Shown: in pieces, positions 47,801 to 54,135 of the stretch | Layout: the number at the start of each line of letters is the position of its first letter | How positions within the stretch are numbered: position 1 is the stretch's first letter | DNA from: Liriodendron chinense | Taxonomy: Eukaryota; Streptophyta; Magnoliopsida; Magnoliales; Magnoliaceae | Direction of reading: 5' to 3' | DNA length: 64,000 nucleotides | NCBI GenBank assembly: GCA_003013855.2 | Contig: PVNU02001893.1 | Span: forward strand, 806,001 to 870,000 | Program-made: the position numbers and the translations under genes | Notes under the pieces: generated by a model | What the model saw: the letters and a program-made list of their open reading frames with translations, nothing else | Told to the model about the DNA's origin: nothing | Database searches by the model: none

Positions 47801-50800
47801 TAGTTTGTGCATGTGGGATGAGGAAAATGTGGATCTCCTTTTTGTTCAATGTCCTTTCATAGACACCATATGGGCAGATATTTTGGGTCAATTCAATATG
47901 GCTTGGGCTAATCCTGATTTTGCCAATCGGCTATTATTGGCTTGGCATGGGGCAAGGTTCGATAAAAAGAAGACTGTGCTGTGGATAATGGCCATCCCAG
48001 CAGTGTGGTGGGCGATTTGGGAAGAAAGGAACAATTAATGCTTTAACAACATCAGAAAAGGGTGGTAAGATATCTCTTACAGGGCTAGAATGTTGGTTAT
48101 AGAATGGGCGTCGGCTGTGCCAATTCTGAGGGACTATAATATGGATTTTCTGGGGCCTGTAATTGGCCGCTATCTCGGTGGCTTCTTTTAGTTTTCCTCT
48201 TTTGTCTTTATTTGTTTTCTTTAATTAAATCGTCTCCTCTCAAAAATAAAATAAAATTGGGACATTTTGTTGCTAAGTCACAATCTCCACATCAGATTTG
48301 TTTGAGTGATCCTAATAGTTGATTTGCATACACCTGTTTGTTGAAAGAGGACCACTGAATATTTTTAATTCTTCACCATCCAATATATGTCTCAATCTGA
48401 TAGTCAGATGATGAAATAAGCATGATTTGAGGCTGTTTGCATTAGTGGGATGAGTTCTATATATTGGATGAATTCTGGGCCGATTTGGGGCCGTTCGAGT
48501 GGTCAATTGGTTAGGGATATATATTAGTGGGATTAGTACCATAAATTACATGAATTCAGGGCCAATTTGGGGGCATTCTAGTGGTCCCCTAAATTAGCGA
48601 CACTATTCATCCGAATTTTATTTCAAATTTTCTTATAATTAATTGGGGGGAATGATGCCAATTTCTTAGGGATACTGCATCAGTGGGATGAGTGCCATAG
48701 ATTACATGAATTTCTGGTTGATTTCCCCAAATCGGGGACTGTATTCATTTGAATTTAATTTCAATTTTTTTCTTAAAATTACATGGGAATGTTATCAAAT
48801 GCTCAGGGATGTGTATTTTTAGGATGAGTGCTATAGCCGTGCATGAATTTTAGACCAATTTGGGGTCAATCTAAGCTTGTCAAATCAATAAAATCATCAA
48901 ACAGGCCAAGACCATCCCCCCCCCCTCCTTATATATATATATATAAACTCCTAGGGACTGTTACACTCACCGTTATAGCATACCTTGGTTTCTCAACACA
49001 CAGGATAAAACCCGATGGAGTGGTTATGGAATTTAGGATAGTCAGGAACAGAGGTGTCATGGCTCTCTCTTAGCCATGATGGCTGTTGTTTCCACTTCAT
49101 TCTTTCCCTATGGACCCATGAGCGACTCCACAAAGGAACCCCTATAACCCAATAAACATATAATACATAAGCTCCACACACAATTAATAATTAAAAAATA
49201 AAACATATTCCATTTGACTTAAGTGGTTATGCATGAACAAGGTCCATCATTAATGCATGTATCATTGGTTTTTCAGGGCACACTCATCTAACAGTGTGGA
49301 CATGCCTTTTTCTTTAAAAGCATGGAGTATATGTAGCATTCTTGTTATAGCCTTTGCTACTGCAAGAAAGTCACAGCAGTGATCCCATATAGTATATCAT
49401 CATATGCTGCTTTCTAGGCCTGATGCTAGTGGGTGTTTGTATGACTCTCACTGCCCATCCCACGAACAACTCTTTGACTGCACTATCTGTAGGCCCAAAA
49501 CATTACAGATGCTTGATATCTTTTAACTTCAATATTTCCTTCTCAGGTTATTTGTTCGGCAGTTTCATTACTTGCTTGTGTGCCTCTTGGGGAGCTCTTC
49601 TTTTTCCATATGATATTGATCAGAAAGGTCAGTCTCCAAGGGAATTTCAGTCCTTAATTTCCATTTCCAACAAAAGTACTTAGAGGAATTATTTGATACA
49701 CCAGCAAAGAAATGATGATCCATAATGCATGCACATTGCACATGCCACAATACATATGGCATGCATAGATCTCAACACGAGTAGGTAGAACCATTGTAGA
49801 GGGGGCATAGACAGCTTGCGGCTTATCTTAACATCTGATGATAGACATTTGTTTGCAATTTTGCAATGCAGACTATTTTTCATTTTAACCATCAACTTGG
49901 TGGCCACCAATCGGACATCTAGGACCATCTGTTTAGTGTGATGTTTGGGTTATGACCAGTTTATTGTGGGGCCCACAATTTGGATGATTTGGATTGAGGT
50001 ACATGCATGCCAAAATGTCTAGTGGCTGTGTGCACACATAAGGACTGTCATGCTTTTCTGGAGCATAATGCTTATTCTCTATCAGTTTGGATGTTACATT
50101 CTTTTTCAATTTTTTCAACAGGGTATTACAACCTATGAGTATGTTGTGGCGATGAGGGCCATGAGTGAGGCACCTGCAGGATCAGTTGATGATGATAATA
50201 ACCAAAACGTGCTTTACTCCCCAACCGGTTCTGCTACGACCGGCTTAAGCGGTGGCAGTTCTCTTGGCCTGCAATATAAAGGCGCATGGTGCACTCCTCC
50301 AAGAGTATTTGTTGATCATCAGGTATCCAATTTGGACACACTATCCACTGCCCACGAGTCAACATGGCACAAGTGTGGGATCCAAGATGCTCATCATGTG
50401 GGCCATTGAAAGATGCTGGATCATCAGAAGAGAATGACCCAGAGCCCATTTTCAGCATACATCTTTGGCTTTCCTTATGAGTTATGACTGGATTGTCAAG
50501 GGCATCCACATGCTGGGGCCTTCCTGTATGGAGCTTGGATCTTGGCACACTTGCCATGTTGTTGAGTGTGACCTGCACATGACTGAGTTCACTTTCCAGT
50601 TCTCAAATCTTTATACAAATGAATGATTATTCAAAATGCGAACTCCAGGATGAGGTTATTCCACACTTGGATCCCGGAATGGTACCTTCTACAGTTGATC
50701 CGGATGCAGCTGGAACTGCAGATAGAGCCAACAGGCAGCCTAAAAGGCCTGTCCGTATCAGTGCTTGGAAGCTTGCCAAGTTGGATTCGAGTGAAGCGAT

Positions 50801-51747
50801 GAGAGCAGCAGCCAAAGCCAGAGCATCGTCATCTGTTCTGCGGCCAGTTGATGGCAATCGTCCTCCAGATGCTGAGCTAAGCTCCAGTGGAAATGTGAGT
50901 GTCAGAAGTAGTACGAGCATAGATTTCATAGGAAATAAAGAAATGAAGAACGAGATGAAACTGTCTCCTTTGGGTAACTCAGTACCCGCCTAGTCAAGCT
51001 AGTAGGGATGATTATGAGATCGGAACTCAAAGCATGAGTAGTTTTAGCAGTCCGAGCCATGCTCATGACTCAGTCGCCTTGAGCCCTCTTCCAATAGAAC
51101 CCCCATCTCGTCCTTCTAATGTCTTGGTCACTGGGTCCCATCACCAACGTTTTCCTCCTGATCGCTCTTTTGCTGCTGGCAGAGCTCTCCCCAATACCTA
51201 TCTCAAAAACCCGGTATTTCAGTCGTCTACAGCTGGATTTGATGAGAGGATCATGCAAATGAATAATGCTGACCCACTGCTGTTATCAGGCCATCAATCC
51301 ACTTCCCTTGTCAGGGATAGTAAGAGGTCCTCTGTCGTGTGGGACCAAGAGGCCGGCCGGTATGTGTCAGTCCCAGCTGCTATGAGGACTGAAACCGCTC
51401 TAGAAATTCCTTTCCGAGCATCATCACAATCCGTTGTAGTAAACCTACATGCTGAAACGAGCTCTCATGCTAGAAGGGCTGCTCTTCCCGACTCAAAAGC
51501 TCCAATGCAACAAGCAGAAAAGCTAATGTACACAGGAAAATCTATATTCTTTGGGGGACCTCTTTTGAGCGTCCCATCTAGAGACGACGGTCCAAGAAAT
51601 GAGAGCAGTACAAGCTCCAGACCAGATCAAGAGAGGGTACCTAACATGCCACCGGAAACTAGAGTGGGAAGGGCTGCAGCATCAAACCAATTCCCCCTTT
51701 TCACTCCTGGAGTGTGGCAGCAGAACCCATCATTGAGCTCGAAATAA
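17961..51747 (+). CDS. DHHC protein S-acyltransferase, PAT19/PAT20-like (nine exons, frameshift in last exon)
   Basis: Predicted membrane palmitoyltransferase that transfers palmitate from acyl-CoA to cysteines of target proteins at the plasma membrane or endomembranes. Exons: 17,961-18,005; 25,583-25,696; 26,625-27,038; 33,390-33,458; 33,904-33,975; 34,113-34,241; 49,547-49,627; 50,122-50,322; 50,649-51,747. All introns are GT-AG and phase 0. Membrane spans lie near residues 16-36, 46-66, 226-250 and 278-306. The cysteine-rich domain is at about 185-235, with DHHC at 210-213 (Cys213 catalytic) and the family's TTxE motif at 311-314. The C-terminal tail has the blocks 'GGSSLGLQYKGAWCTPPR' and 'SVVWDQEAGRY' of Arabidopsis PAT19/PAT20. 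An extra base near 50,982 makes the literal frame end at 50,993 (489 residues). Without it the protein would be about 740 residues, near the family's roughly 700-720. I chose the start at 17,961 because it gives the conserved N-terminus MVRRHGWQLPAH. Confidence 0.93.
18006..18058 (+). repeat. (CT)n microsatellite at the intron 1 donor
   Basis: About 26 CT units start directly at the splice donor of PAT exon 1. In the unspliced frame it would encode a Ser-Leu run, which is not a real protein. Confidence 0.97.
19170..19450 (-). pseudogene. RTE-type LINE 3' end fragment (intron 1)
   Basis: The minus strand reads 'LGRHKRTWTEVVRREMKVCSL' in pieces, then '...WILRIGEKGFLKSTPNS', ending near the TTGGGGTCGAC word. 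This matches the C-terminus of plant RTE LINE ORFs, whose '...GRPKxTWxEVVxxDMK...' and '...ADPxxxG' tails are common. It is a 5'-truncated fragment. Confidence 0.8.
19830..20092 (+). mobile_element. 5'-truncated L1-type LINE tail with poly(A)
   Basis: The weakly conserved end of an L1 ORF2 ('VLWGEWNGKCFRSENNS', like the usual W-xx-W-x-ERN-x-R-x-F) is followed by a short 3' UTR (TTTCTCAATAAAATTATTGT) and a run of A at 20,081-20,092. Confidence 0.55.
20110..21060 (+). pseudogene. Possible L1 ORF1 remnant (intron 1)
   Basis: Broken plus-strand frames with words such as 'PLFGGKLVNLGT' and 'SARVVFMGKNLQLIAK' resemble the Gag-like ORF1 of plant L1 elements, and an L1 RNase H segment follows at 21,470. 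The evidence is weak and no zinc knuckle is seen. Confidence 0.3.
21470..22340 (+). pseudogene. L1-type LINE RNase H remnant, split by an RTE fragment
   Basis: At 21,470-21,528 the plus strand reads 'SWITPPLRNCKLNVDRSLGG', the opening of the RNase H domain that many plant L1 elements carry (W-x-PP-x-KLNVDGS). At 22,000-22,080 it resumes with 'NCNAAEIRCSKVGLNFFES', the A-E-x-x-A-x helix. Between them sits a minus-strand RTE piece. An A-rich tail follows at 22,323-22,348. Confidence 0.6.
21530..21870 (-). pseudogene. RTE-type LINE 3' fragment inside the L1 RNase H remnant
   Basis: It starts with ATCATCATCATAATCA and the phrase 'aaccttgattagttgggttaacg' on the minus strand, then GRPKT-like and H-V-Q-type coding ('WFGHVQQRPR'-like region around 21,740-21,790), as in RTE 3' ends at 19,170, 27,200 and 31,080. 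The CAT repeat is the usual RTE 3' tail. Confidence 0.65.
22862..22990 (+). repeat. tRNA-derived SINE-like unit (intron 1)
   Basis: A polymerase III B box, GGTTCGATCC, lies at about 22,914-22,923. A loose A box (TGGCTTGTTAGTTGAG) lies about 35 bases upstream, and a short oligo-A end at 22,980-22,987. There is no cloverleaf, so it is not a tRNA gene. Confidence 0.45.
23790..24210 (-). pseudogene. L1-type LINE ORF2 C-terminal (zf-RVT) fragment (intron 1)
   Basis: The minus-strand translation gives 'TVDHLFIHCIFATKVRKRFI' and then 'W-G-M-P-G-S-I', the C-x-x-C...H-L-F-x-H-C zinc-finger end of plant L1 ORF2. No flanking endonuclease or reverse transcriptase is seen. Confidence 0.6.
24370..24730. 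repeat. GAGTCGA-word dispersed repeat (copy in intron 1)
   Basis: Dense in ACTCGA, GAGTCAA and ACTTGG words, with an inverted B-box-like TTGAACCC (24,597-24,604). Phrases such as 'ttggctgagtcaactcga' recur at 52,680-53,160. There is no coding potential. It is probably a non-autonomous DNA element or a SINE composite. Confidence 0.5.
25583..25696 (+). CDS. PAT exon 2
   Basis: Encodes residues 16-53, starting VVAITVFFLLVVAFYAFFAP (first membrane span) and ending EYASIAVYTPV. Acceptor ...TTGAATAG, donor GTATGT. Confidence 0.93.
25793..26510. repeat. Diverged tandem duplication of about 0.36 kb (intron 2)
   Basis: Copy A (25,793-26,163) and copy B (26,164-26,510) share ordered phrases: 'gcattccatac/ata...ttgg', 'gatctgat/aatt', 'catctaagg', 'ggtctggata', 'atgggcacacatgtacagaatc' and 'atgttcactgag'. 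Together they account for most of the 928-base intron 2. Confidence 0.7.
26625..27038 (+). CDS. PAT exon 3
   Basis: Encodes residues 54-191: the end of the second membrane span, then 'RCTAINPADPGI' with the family's DPG motif, a serine-rich cytosolic loop, and the first cysteines of the zinc-binding domain, 'ALFCTLCNAE'. Acceptor TTATTACAG, donor GTACAG. Confidence 0.93.
27200..27520 (-). pseudogene. RTE-type LINE 3' fragment (intron 3)
   Basis: It starts with the ATCATCATCACAGCCTTGTC and CCAGCCATTTGGGGTCCGC words that mark RTE 3' ends. The minus strand continues with HVQRRPG-like coding around 27,415-27,460. It is interrupted by the (CT)n tract at 27,547. Confidence 0.65.
27547..27598. repeat. 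(CT)n microsatellite (intron 3)
   Basis: About 26 uninterrupted CT units. Confidence 0.97.
28119..28154. repeat. (CT)n microsatellite (intron 3)
   Basis: About 18 CT units, beside a cluster of GTTACGG/CCGTTAC words (28,050-28,310). Confidence 0.97.
28385..28935 (-). pseudogene. RTE-type LINE reverse transcriptase fragment, copy 1 (intron 3)
   Basis: The minus strand reads 'DFMPGTPPIEMIFLLRELME', then 'LSMVSIDLE' and 'VTREVMWWVM'. These are the G-F-x-x-G...F-x-L-R-x-L and F-I-D-L-E-K-A-Y-D blocks of RTE reverse transcriptase; the active-site YDD box is not present. It has an almost equal copy at 29,140-29,670. Confidence 0.75.
29060..29150 (-). pseudogene. RTE-type LINE 3' tail between the two reverse transcriptase copies
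   Basis: The ATTATTGCCATCATCATCTA, TCCCAACTAATTGGGGTCAA and ATGAATCC words are the typical RTE 3' end, on the minus strand. It marks the junction between copy 1 and copy 2. Confidence 0.6.
29150..29670 (-). pseudogene. RTE-type LINE reverse transcriptase fragment, copy 2 (intron 3)
   Basis: Same order and wording as 28,385-28,935 ('gaaaatcatttgattggtggcgttcctg', 'cacatgct', 'cagagtctgaggcacctc'), with a short internal duplication (TTCCTGCC) near 29,290. It is either a second insertion of the same family or a local duplication. Confidence 0.72.
29826..29869. repeat. (CT)n microsatellite (intron 3)
   Basis: About 22 CT units. Confidence 0.97.
30733..30760. repeat. (GATGCT)n hexanucleotide repeat (intron 3)
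   Basis: GCTGAT/GATGCT is repeated between four and five times. It lies in spurious short frames only. Confidence 0.9.
31050..31510 (+). pseudogene. RTE-type LINE ORF C-terminus (intron 3, plus strand)
   Basis: The plus strand reads 'AIRPAMLYGTECWAVKEQHV', then 'RMSVAEM', 'LGVAPIGNKM' and 'LRWPNHVQQRPRA', and ends with an A-D-P tail near 31,480. This is the conserved end of RTE LINE ORFs with several stops. It is in opposite orientation to the other RTE pieces in this gene. Confidence 0.85.
31720..32520. repeat. TATCGATA-word repeat region with a 43-bp tandem pair (intron 3)
   Basis: CGATA/TATCG words recur many times, including the palindromic cluster near 32,100 (ATCGCGATATTATTGTTATC). 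At 31,870-31,955 a unit of about 43 bases ('tatcaccaatatttt...gtgtcgcttg') occurs twice in tandem. No coding. Confidence 0.6.
32880..33070 (+). mobile_element. Possible L1 3' UTR fragment (intron 3)
   Basis: 'ttggtggctgctgtttctccattttgtttttaataaaact' resembles the short 3' UTR of L1 elements elsewhere in the window (20,050; 48,180). There is no diagnostic coding sequence, so this is tentative. Confidence 0.3.
33390..33458 (+). CDS. PAT exon 4 (DHHC catalytic exon)
   Basis: Encodes residues 192-214, with 'KHCRSCDKCVDGFDHHCR': zinc-binding Cys/His residues and the catalytic DHHC (210-213). Acceptor CCTTGCAG, donor GTATAT. Confidence 0.95.
33904..33975 (+). CDS. PAT exon 5
   Basis: Encodes residues 215-238, starting WLNNCVGRKNY, which directly follows DHHC in the family, then part of the third membrane span. 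Confidence 0.95.
34113..34241 (+). CDS. PAT exon 6
   Basis: Encodes residues 239-281, from 'LVIECGVGIAVLVRCF' (end of the third span) to 'NGFSRAPFATVV'. Donor GTAAGT opens the 15.3-kb intron 6. Confidence 0.94.
34242..36180. other. Intron 6, 5' part: no recognisable element
   Basis: No gene. There are diverged fragments of fold-back MITE type near 34,360-34,610 ('gtggcctacttgataag') and a GTTACG/CGTAACG word cluster at 35,985-36,120. A 94-codon minus-strand frame at 35,157-35,441 has no recognisable homology and is flanked by 'gtggaccac' MITE-like words, so I do not call it. Confidence 0.4.
36197..36325. repeat. 64-bp tandem duplication (intron 6)
   Basis: Two adjacent units of about 64 bases share 'ttttaaaaa(a)ggtc', 'cca(a/g)(t/c)tggactataag' and 'ttatgattcatt'. 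Followed by a (GAAA)n stretch at 36,435-36,470. Confidence 0.8.
37122..37526 (+). pseudogene. LINE ORF1 remnant
   Basis: 134 codons of acidic sequence followed by 'LNWASLVDMVKEKRW'. It sits 145 bases before the ORF2 start and has no zinc knuckle. The call as L1 ORF1 rests on position and orientation. Confidence 0.5.
37671..38370 (+). pseudogene. LINE ORF2 endonuclease domain
   Basis: It starts MRILSWNVRGVGSKERRNLI, the usual N-terminus of plant L1 ORF2 (N8 and W7 region), followed by 'PHIITLQERKV' with the catalytic Glu. It closes with 'ISDHCPLLLVV', the catalytic SDH block. Frameshifts break it between 37,960 and 38,330. Confidence 0.85.
38451..39945 (+). pseudogene. LINE ORF2 linker and reverse transcriptase
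   Basis: Ordered blocks: 'RRAWIKEGDRNTKYFHNLAN' (38,709), 'MEGDKAPGPDGFPMAFFQK' (38,988), 'KILAKAPANQLRRIIG' (39,216), 'ILCKLDIEKAYDHMDW', 'QQGDPLSPLLFIMAME' and the active site 'FVDDTLLLCG' (39,703-39,732). Stops and frame changes occur at 38,703, 38,812, 38,914, 39,333 and 39,520. The 39,333 break follows 'LRLNRS' in place of the family's A-N-E. Confidence 0.93.
39964..40937 (+). repeat. 5' LTR of the gypsy element (974 bp)
   Basis: It starts TGGGATGAGGACATCAAG and ends ...CATCCTACATCA. It carries a GC-rich block at 40,185-40,300 with imperfect repeats of GGCGCCCGA/GGGCACCCGA that is shortened in the other LTR. It contains TATTTAAG and a (CTT)n stretch. Confidence 0.92.
40942..40954 (+). 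other. Primer binding site (initiator tRNA-Met type, one mismatch)
   Basis: TTGATATCAGAGC, four bases after the LTR. The usual plant sequence is TGGTATCAGAGC, so the second G has changed. Confidence 0.75.
41252..42330 (+). pseudogene. gypsy gag with CCHC zinc knuckle
   Basis: It begins MNNEQLSEQLAQLMQK and holds the capsid block 'PSFDGCLDPKAFLDWLADMD' followed by 'RFAKMKLVGQAKLFW'. It ends with the knuckle CYECGNIGHMSNQC at 42,265-42,306. Stops interrupt it at about 41,320, 41,662, 41,882 and 42,256. Confidence 0.9.
42331..44400 (+). pseudogene. gypsy protease, reverse transcriptase and RNase H
   Basis: The protease has 'CKMIVDSGSCQNVIS' (D-S-G) near 42,545. Reverse transcriptase blocks are 'FPIPRLDDMLD', 'FSEIDLKSGYHQIRI', 'MPFGLTNAPSTFMRVM' and the active site 'YFDDILIY' (43,628-43,651). 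RNase H has 'FEVECDASSVGIGGVLSQEG' and 'TYDKKFYAVVQSLRHWRHY' (44,057-44,240). Stops occur at 43,328, 43,621, 43,790, 43,834 and 44,339, and there is a frameshift at about 43,815. Confidence 0.92.
44400..45950 (+). pseudogene. gypsy integrase and C-terminal region
   Basis: The HHCC finger region 'CRMCQLAK' lies near 44,740. The core reads 'DISIDFVLGLPKTI' (first Asp, 44,820-44,862), 'IIVSDRDVRFTSYFWKTLW' (second Asp) and 'YGQIEVVNRSLGNLLR' (Glu, near 45,120). Then come 'FAYNGSVNRS' and 'MSPFEIVSGYKPR'. The tail 'RVDPDLLEHHKS' precedes the purine tract. Many stops are present. Confidence 0.9.
45951..46850 (+). repeat. 3' LTR of the gypsy element (900 bp)
   Basis: Nearly the same as 39,964-40,937 from TGATGAGGACATCAAG to CATCCTGCATCA. 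It is about 74 bases shorter, mainly because the GGCGCCCGA block is reduced at 46,170-46,200. It is directly preceded by the purine tract GAGGGGAG. Confidence 0.92.
46851..48257 (+). mobile_element. L1-type LINE, 3' part with tail
   Basis: ORF2 resumes after the gypsy element: 'LFKCPASVLSRLEKLRRDFL', 'GGAGIKDLKSMNMALLGKWI' and 'RIRFWEDDWTG'. The zf-RVT zinc finger 'CSLCMWDEENVDLLFVQC' lies at 47,806-47,859, then 'VWWAIWEERNN' at 48,004-48,036. The 3' UTR ends in an A-rich tail AAAAATAAAATAAAA at 48,242-48,257. Stops and frameshifts near 46,960, 47,542 and 47,757. Confidence 0.93.
48430..48880. repeat. Degenerate tandem repeat, four units (intron 6)
   Basis: Four copies start near 48,440, 48,523, 48,672 and 48,812. 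Each reads 'attagtgggatgagt...ata...gaatt...ggccaatttgggg'. Spacing is irregular (about 83, 149 and 140 bases), because two units are followed by a TTTGAATTT(A)ATTTC filler. Confidence 0.75.
48880..49546. other. Intron 6, 3' end
   Basis: A C-run followed by a (TA)n microsatellite (48,919-48,946) and then unremarkable sequence to the exon 7 acceptor. No gene is seen. Confidence 0.6.
49547..49627 (+). CDS. PAT exon 7
   Basis: Encodes residues 282-308, 'VICSAVSLLACVPLGELFFF' and HMILIRK, the fourth membrane span. Acceptor CCTTCTCAG, donor GTCAGT. It keeps the frame across the 15.3-kb intron that holds the LINE and the gypsy element. Confidence 0.94.
50122..50322 (+). CDS. PAT exon 8
   Basis: Encodes residues 309-375, opening with GITTYEYVVAMRAMSEAP (TTxE motif) and containing 'GAWCTPPRVFVDHQ'. 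Acceptor TTTCAACAG, donor GTATCC. Confidence 0.94.
50649..51747 (+). CDS. PAT exon 9 (C-terminal tail, with frameshift near 50,982)
   Basis: From 50,649 the frame reads DEVIPHLDPGMVPSTVDPDA and on through 'KRPVRISAWKLAKLDSSEA', as in PAT19/PAT20. At 50,976-50,993 it becomes N-S-V-P-A-stop. Skipping one G at 50,982 restores the family sequence (N-S-Y-P-P-S-Q-A-S-R-D-D-Y), and the new frame stays open and conserved to the stop at 51,745-51,747, including 'SVVWDQEAGRYVSVPA' and 'MYTGKSIFFGGPL'. So this is a one-base insertion in the genome, or an assembly indel error. Confidence 0.9.
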
Positions 51748-52680
51748 TTCACGTGTTTGAAGTCTTCGATGAGAGTTCCGTTGCGGTTGAGCTCTATGGC
51801 ATCAAACAGTGAATGATTACTGTAACAACTTCGGAATCATGCTCAGTGCGGTTTTCGGAGTTGTAGGAGGATACTGACAAGACCACGGGCTTACGATTAA
51901 TGCCTTGGTTCCGTGCCATGGACCAGGGTACAGAAAGCGGCCGAAAGAGTGATTTCGATGTCCTCTTTGCATGCATGAATTCTTCTTCATTCACACGGCA
52001 CCAGTTTCTTTTCTTTTTTCCAAGCATCAGTTTTTCAGGTTTTAACACTACAAACCAGACAAACTGAAGAATGGGGCCGGCTAAAGGAGCCTTTCTTGCA
52101 AATGGTTCTCTTCCGAAATCTCCGTTAAGTTCTCCTTTGACACCTCAAATCTTGCTATGTAGATAGTTTTTGGATCTCTGATGCGTGGATAGTTTCTTCT
52201 AGTAGGCAAAAGAAATGGAGAATTTCAGTCTCCTTGTGACAGGTTTTATCAGTAGCTTGGATCTGTCTTGAATGATCTGTGGATATTTTATCTTTTCGAG
52301 CTGTGTTTGGATGCACAATTAAGTTGGATTGTGAAAATTTAGTTTAATGAAGAGGATATATATATATATTCATACCATTTTTAATGATGAGGTATCTTGC
52401 AAATTTCAGCTACGTCTAACTTCAATGTAATTGGAAATGGGATGCCATACCTTTCAATTAAAGGCTAAGGAAATCAGGGTTTAATTATTTCTGCCTCATT
52501 AGACTAATAATTGCAATTCAATTTGGTGGTGCTTCCAAACACACCTCAATGATTTTGCGAAGTTCGATGTTTGAATGATGGCATGCTCGATGGCCTACTG
52601 ATGATGGGTGTGGCTTTTGTGAGACGCGGTTCCAGTCCACATGCAGCTATAATAGTTGTATCCATACACCATACTTCTAA
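51748..52680 (+). other. 3' untranslated and flanking region of the acyltransferase gene
   Basis: No gene or recognisable element. The 3' UTR must start here. I do not see a canonical AATAAA, so the poly(A) site is not placed. A short (TA)n run lies at 52,358-52,369. Confidence 0.5.
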
Positions 52681-53160
52681 AACTTGGCCAGTCAAGTTGA
52701 AACCAGCTGAGTCAACTCGATGAGATTTTGAGCTGAATCACTATGAAACTCTCTAGCGAGCTCTACTCGCTTCTGACTTGAAAAAATTGTGAATTCGACT
52801 CGCCTACTTGGTCTGCTCGACTCAACATGGCAAGACTCGAACTGAGTCTGACTTAGAAAAATTCGTGAATTCGACTTGCCAACTTGGTCTGCTTCACTCA
52901 ACATGGCAAGACTCGAACTGACTCGCTCACCAATTGGTGGGCTTTTTAATTAAAAAAGAAAAAAGAAAAAAAGAATGTGGGGAATGATATTCGAACAATG
53001 GCGTATAGCCGTCAATACCAACCAACCATTTTGTGAGCGTTTGAGTAATTTGATCTATTTAAATATCTATTAGTACTTTAATCACTTCTTAACTTAATTA
53101 TTAAATTTCGAGTTGAGTCGTTGAGTCAACCCAACTCGGCTGCACGTCGAGTCGATAGCC
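52680..53160. repeat. GAGTCGA-word dispersed repeat with 84-bp tandem unit
   Basis: Same word family as 24,370-24,730. A unit running from 'tgaattcgactcgcc' to 'aacatggcaagactcgaactga' occurs twice (about 52,790-52,845 and 52,866-52,923). An A-rich stretch and a TTCGAAC word follow at 52,950-53,000. Confidence 0.6.
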
Positions 53161-54060
53161 ACCGTGCAGATTGCCATAGGCCAAAATGGTGATTAGAAGG
53201 ATGATCCTGAGTTGTATTTCTCCAATTGTTCTGAATTATCAAATTCGGACCGCTTATCATTTTATAACTGTGTTTACTGTAGAAGTGGAAGATAGCATCC
53301 CGGATTGCCACTGCAGTTTGATCTCAGCTTTCAAGCAATGGCCCATCAATACAACAGTCCTGATTGCCATACACATGCTATGTGATCAATGAAGACGTCT
53401 CAGTGGTGGCCCATCACAGGGGCCACTGGGGTGGAGCCATGATCGAAGGCCCAAAAGCCCAGACAATGACTCGGCAATCTAGACCACCACTGGGAAATGG
53501 CAACCACCACTATTGGGCCTTTCTTTAGTTGAATGTCTACTGGTACCGTCTCTTTTGACATTCTATTTGCAAGCCACAAATTGAATGGTAATGGTTGCTC
53601 GGCGCAGGGTACCTGCTCCGAAAGGATGAATGGTTTTGATCAGTGAACTGTGTGGGGCCCACTTGTAGAAACTGAGAACTTGGGAGCAGAATCATATAAT
53701 GCTGTGCAATGAGCCACAAATGGCCCAGGTAGGCCCACCTATCATCAGTACAGCATTGCACCAAAGCCACCACCGTAGGATGATTGAAGCCGTCTGATGG
53801 TAGGTGATCAGCTCTCTTAAAATATATGATATTCAAAGGGTAAAAACAAAGAATGGAGGCTAAGGGGGAATCCTAATTTACAACTGGTTGTAGGTTAGCT
53901 TAATGTACAGAAACGTACGTGTCTTGTGCAGGACAATTCAATCCTGCAACAAGTGGGCCAGACCATGAAGAGCACTAGGAACAAAGGTCTGAGCTCATGT
54001 ACTCAGTTGGGCCGCAAGCCAGTCAACCGTTGGCATTGATGAGTCGGGTGTCATCGAAAT
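53160..54060. other. Intergenic stretch without recognised features
   Basis: GTGGGCCCAC-type words (53,410; 53,655; 53,730) suggest diverged MITE pieces, but I cannot define ends. The short frames carry no known motif. Confidence 0.4.
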
Positions 54061-54066
54061 CTTGAA

Positions 54067-54135
54067 GGCCCCGTTTGGATACCCATAAATAAGTTACTTT
54101 AAGTTACTTTTCTCACTTAAGTTAGTTTGGTAAGC
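54067..54135. repeat. Single end of a GCCCCGTTTGGAT MITE
   Basis: CCCCGTTTGGATACCCATAA plus 'ataagttactttaagttact' match the left end of the element at 55,026, but there is no matching right end. The 54,135-54,890 repeat block directly follows. Confidence 0.5.

Noticed and set aside
36741..48262. TGGGAC at both ends as the target duplication of the intron 6 LINE
   Set aside because: Only six bases shared (36,749 region and 48,258 region), and the LINE's 5' end is not defined, so chance is likely.
50234..50929. Antisense frames opposite exons 8 and 9
   Set aside because: Shadows of coding sequence; the sense strand has the conserved protein and splice sites.
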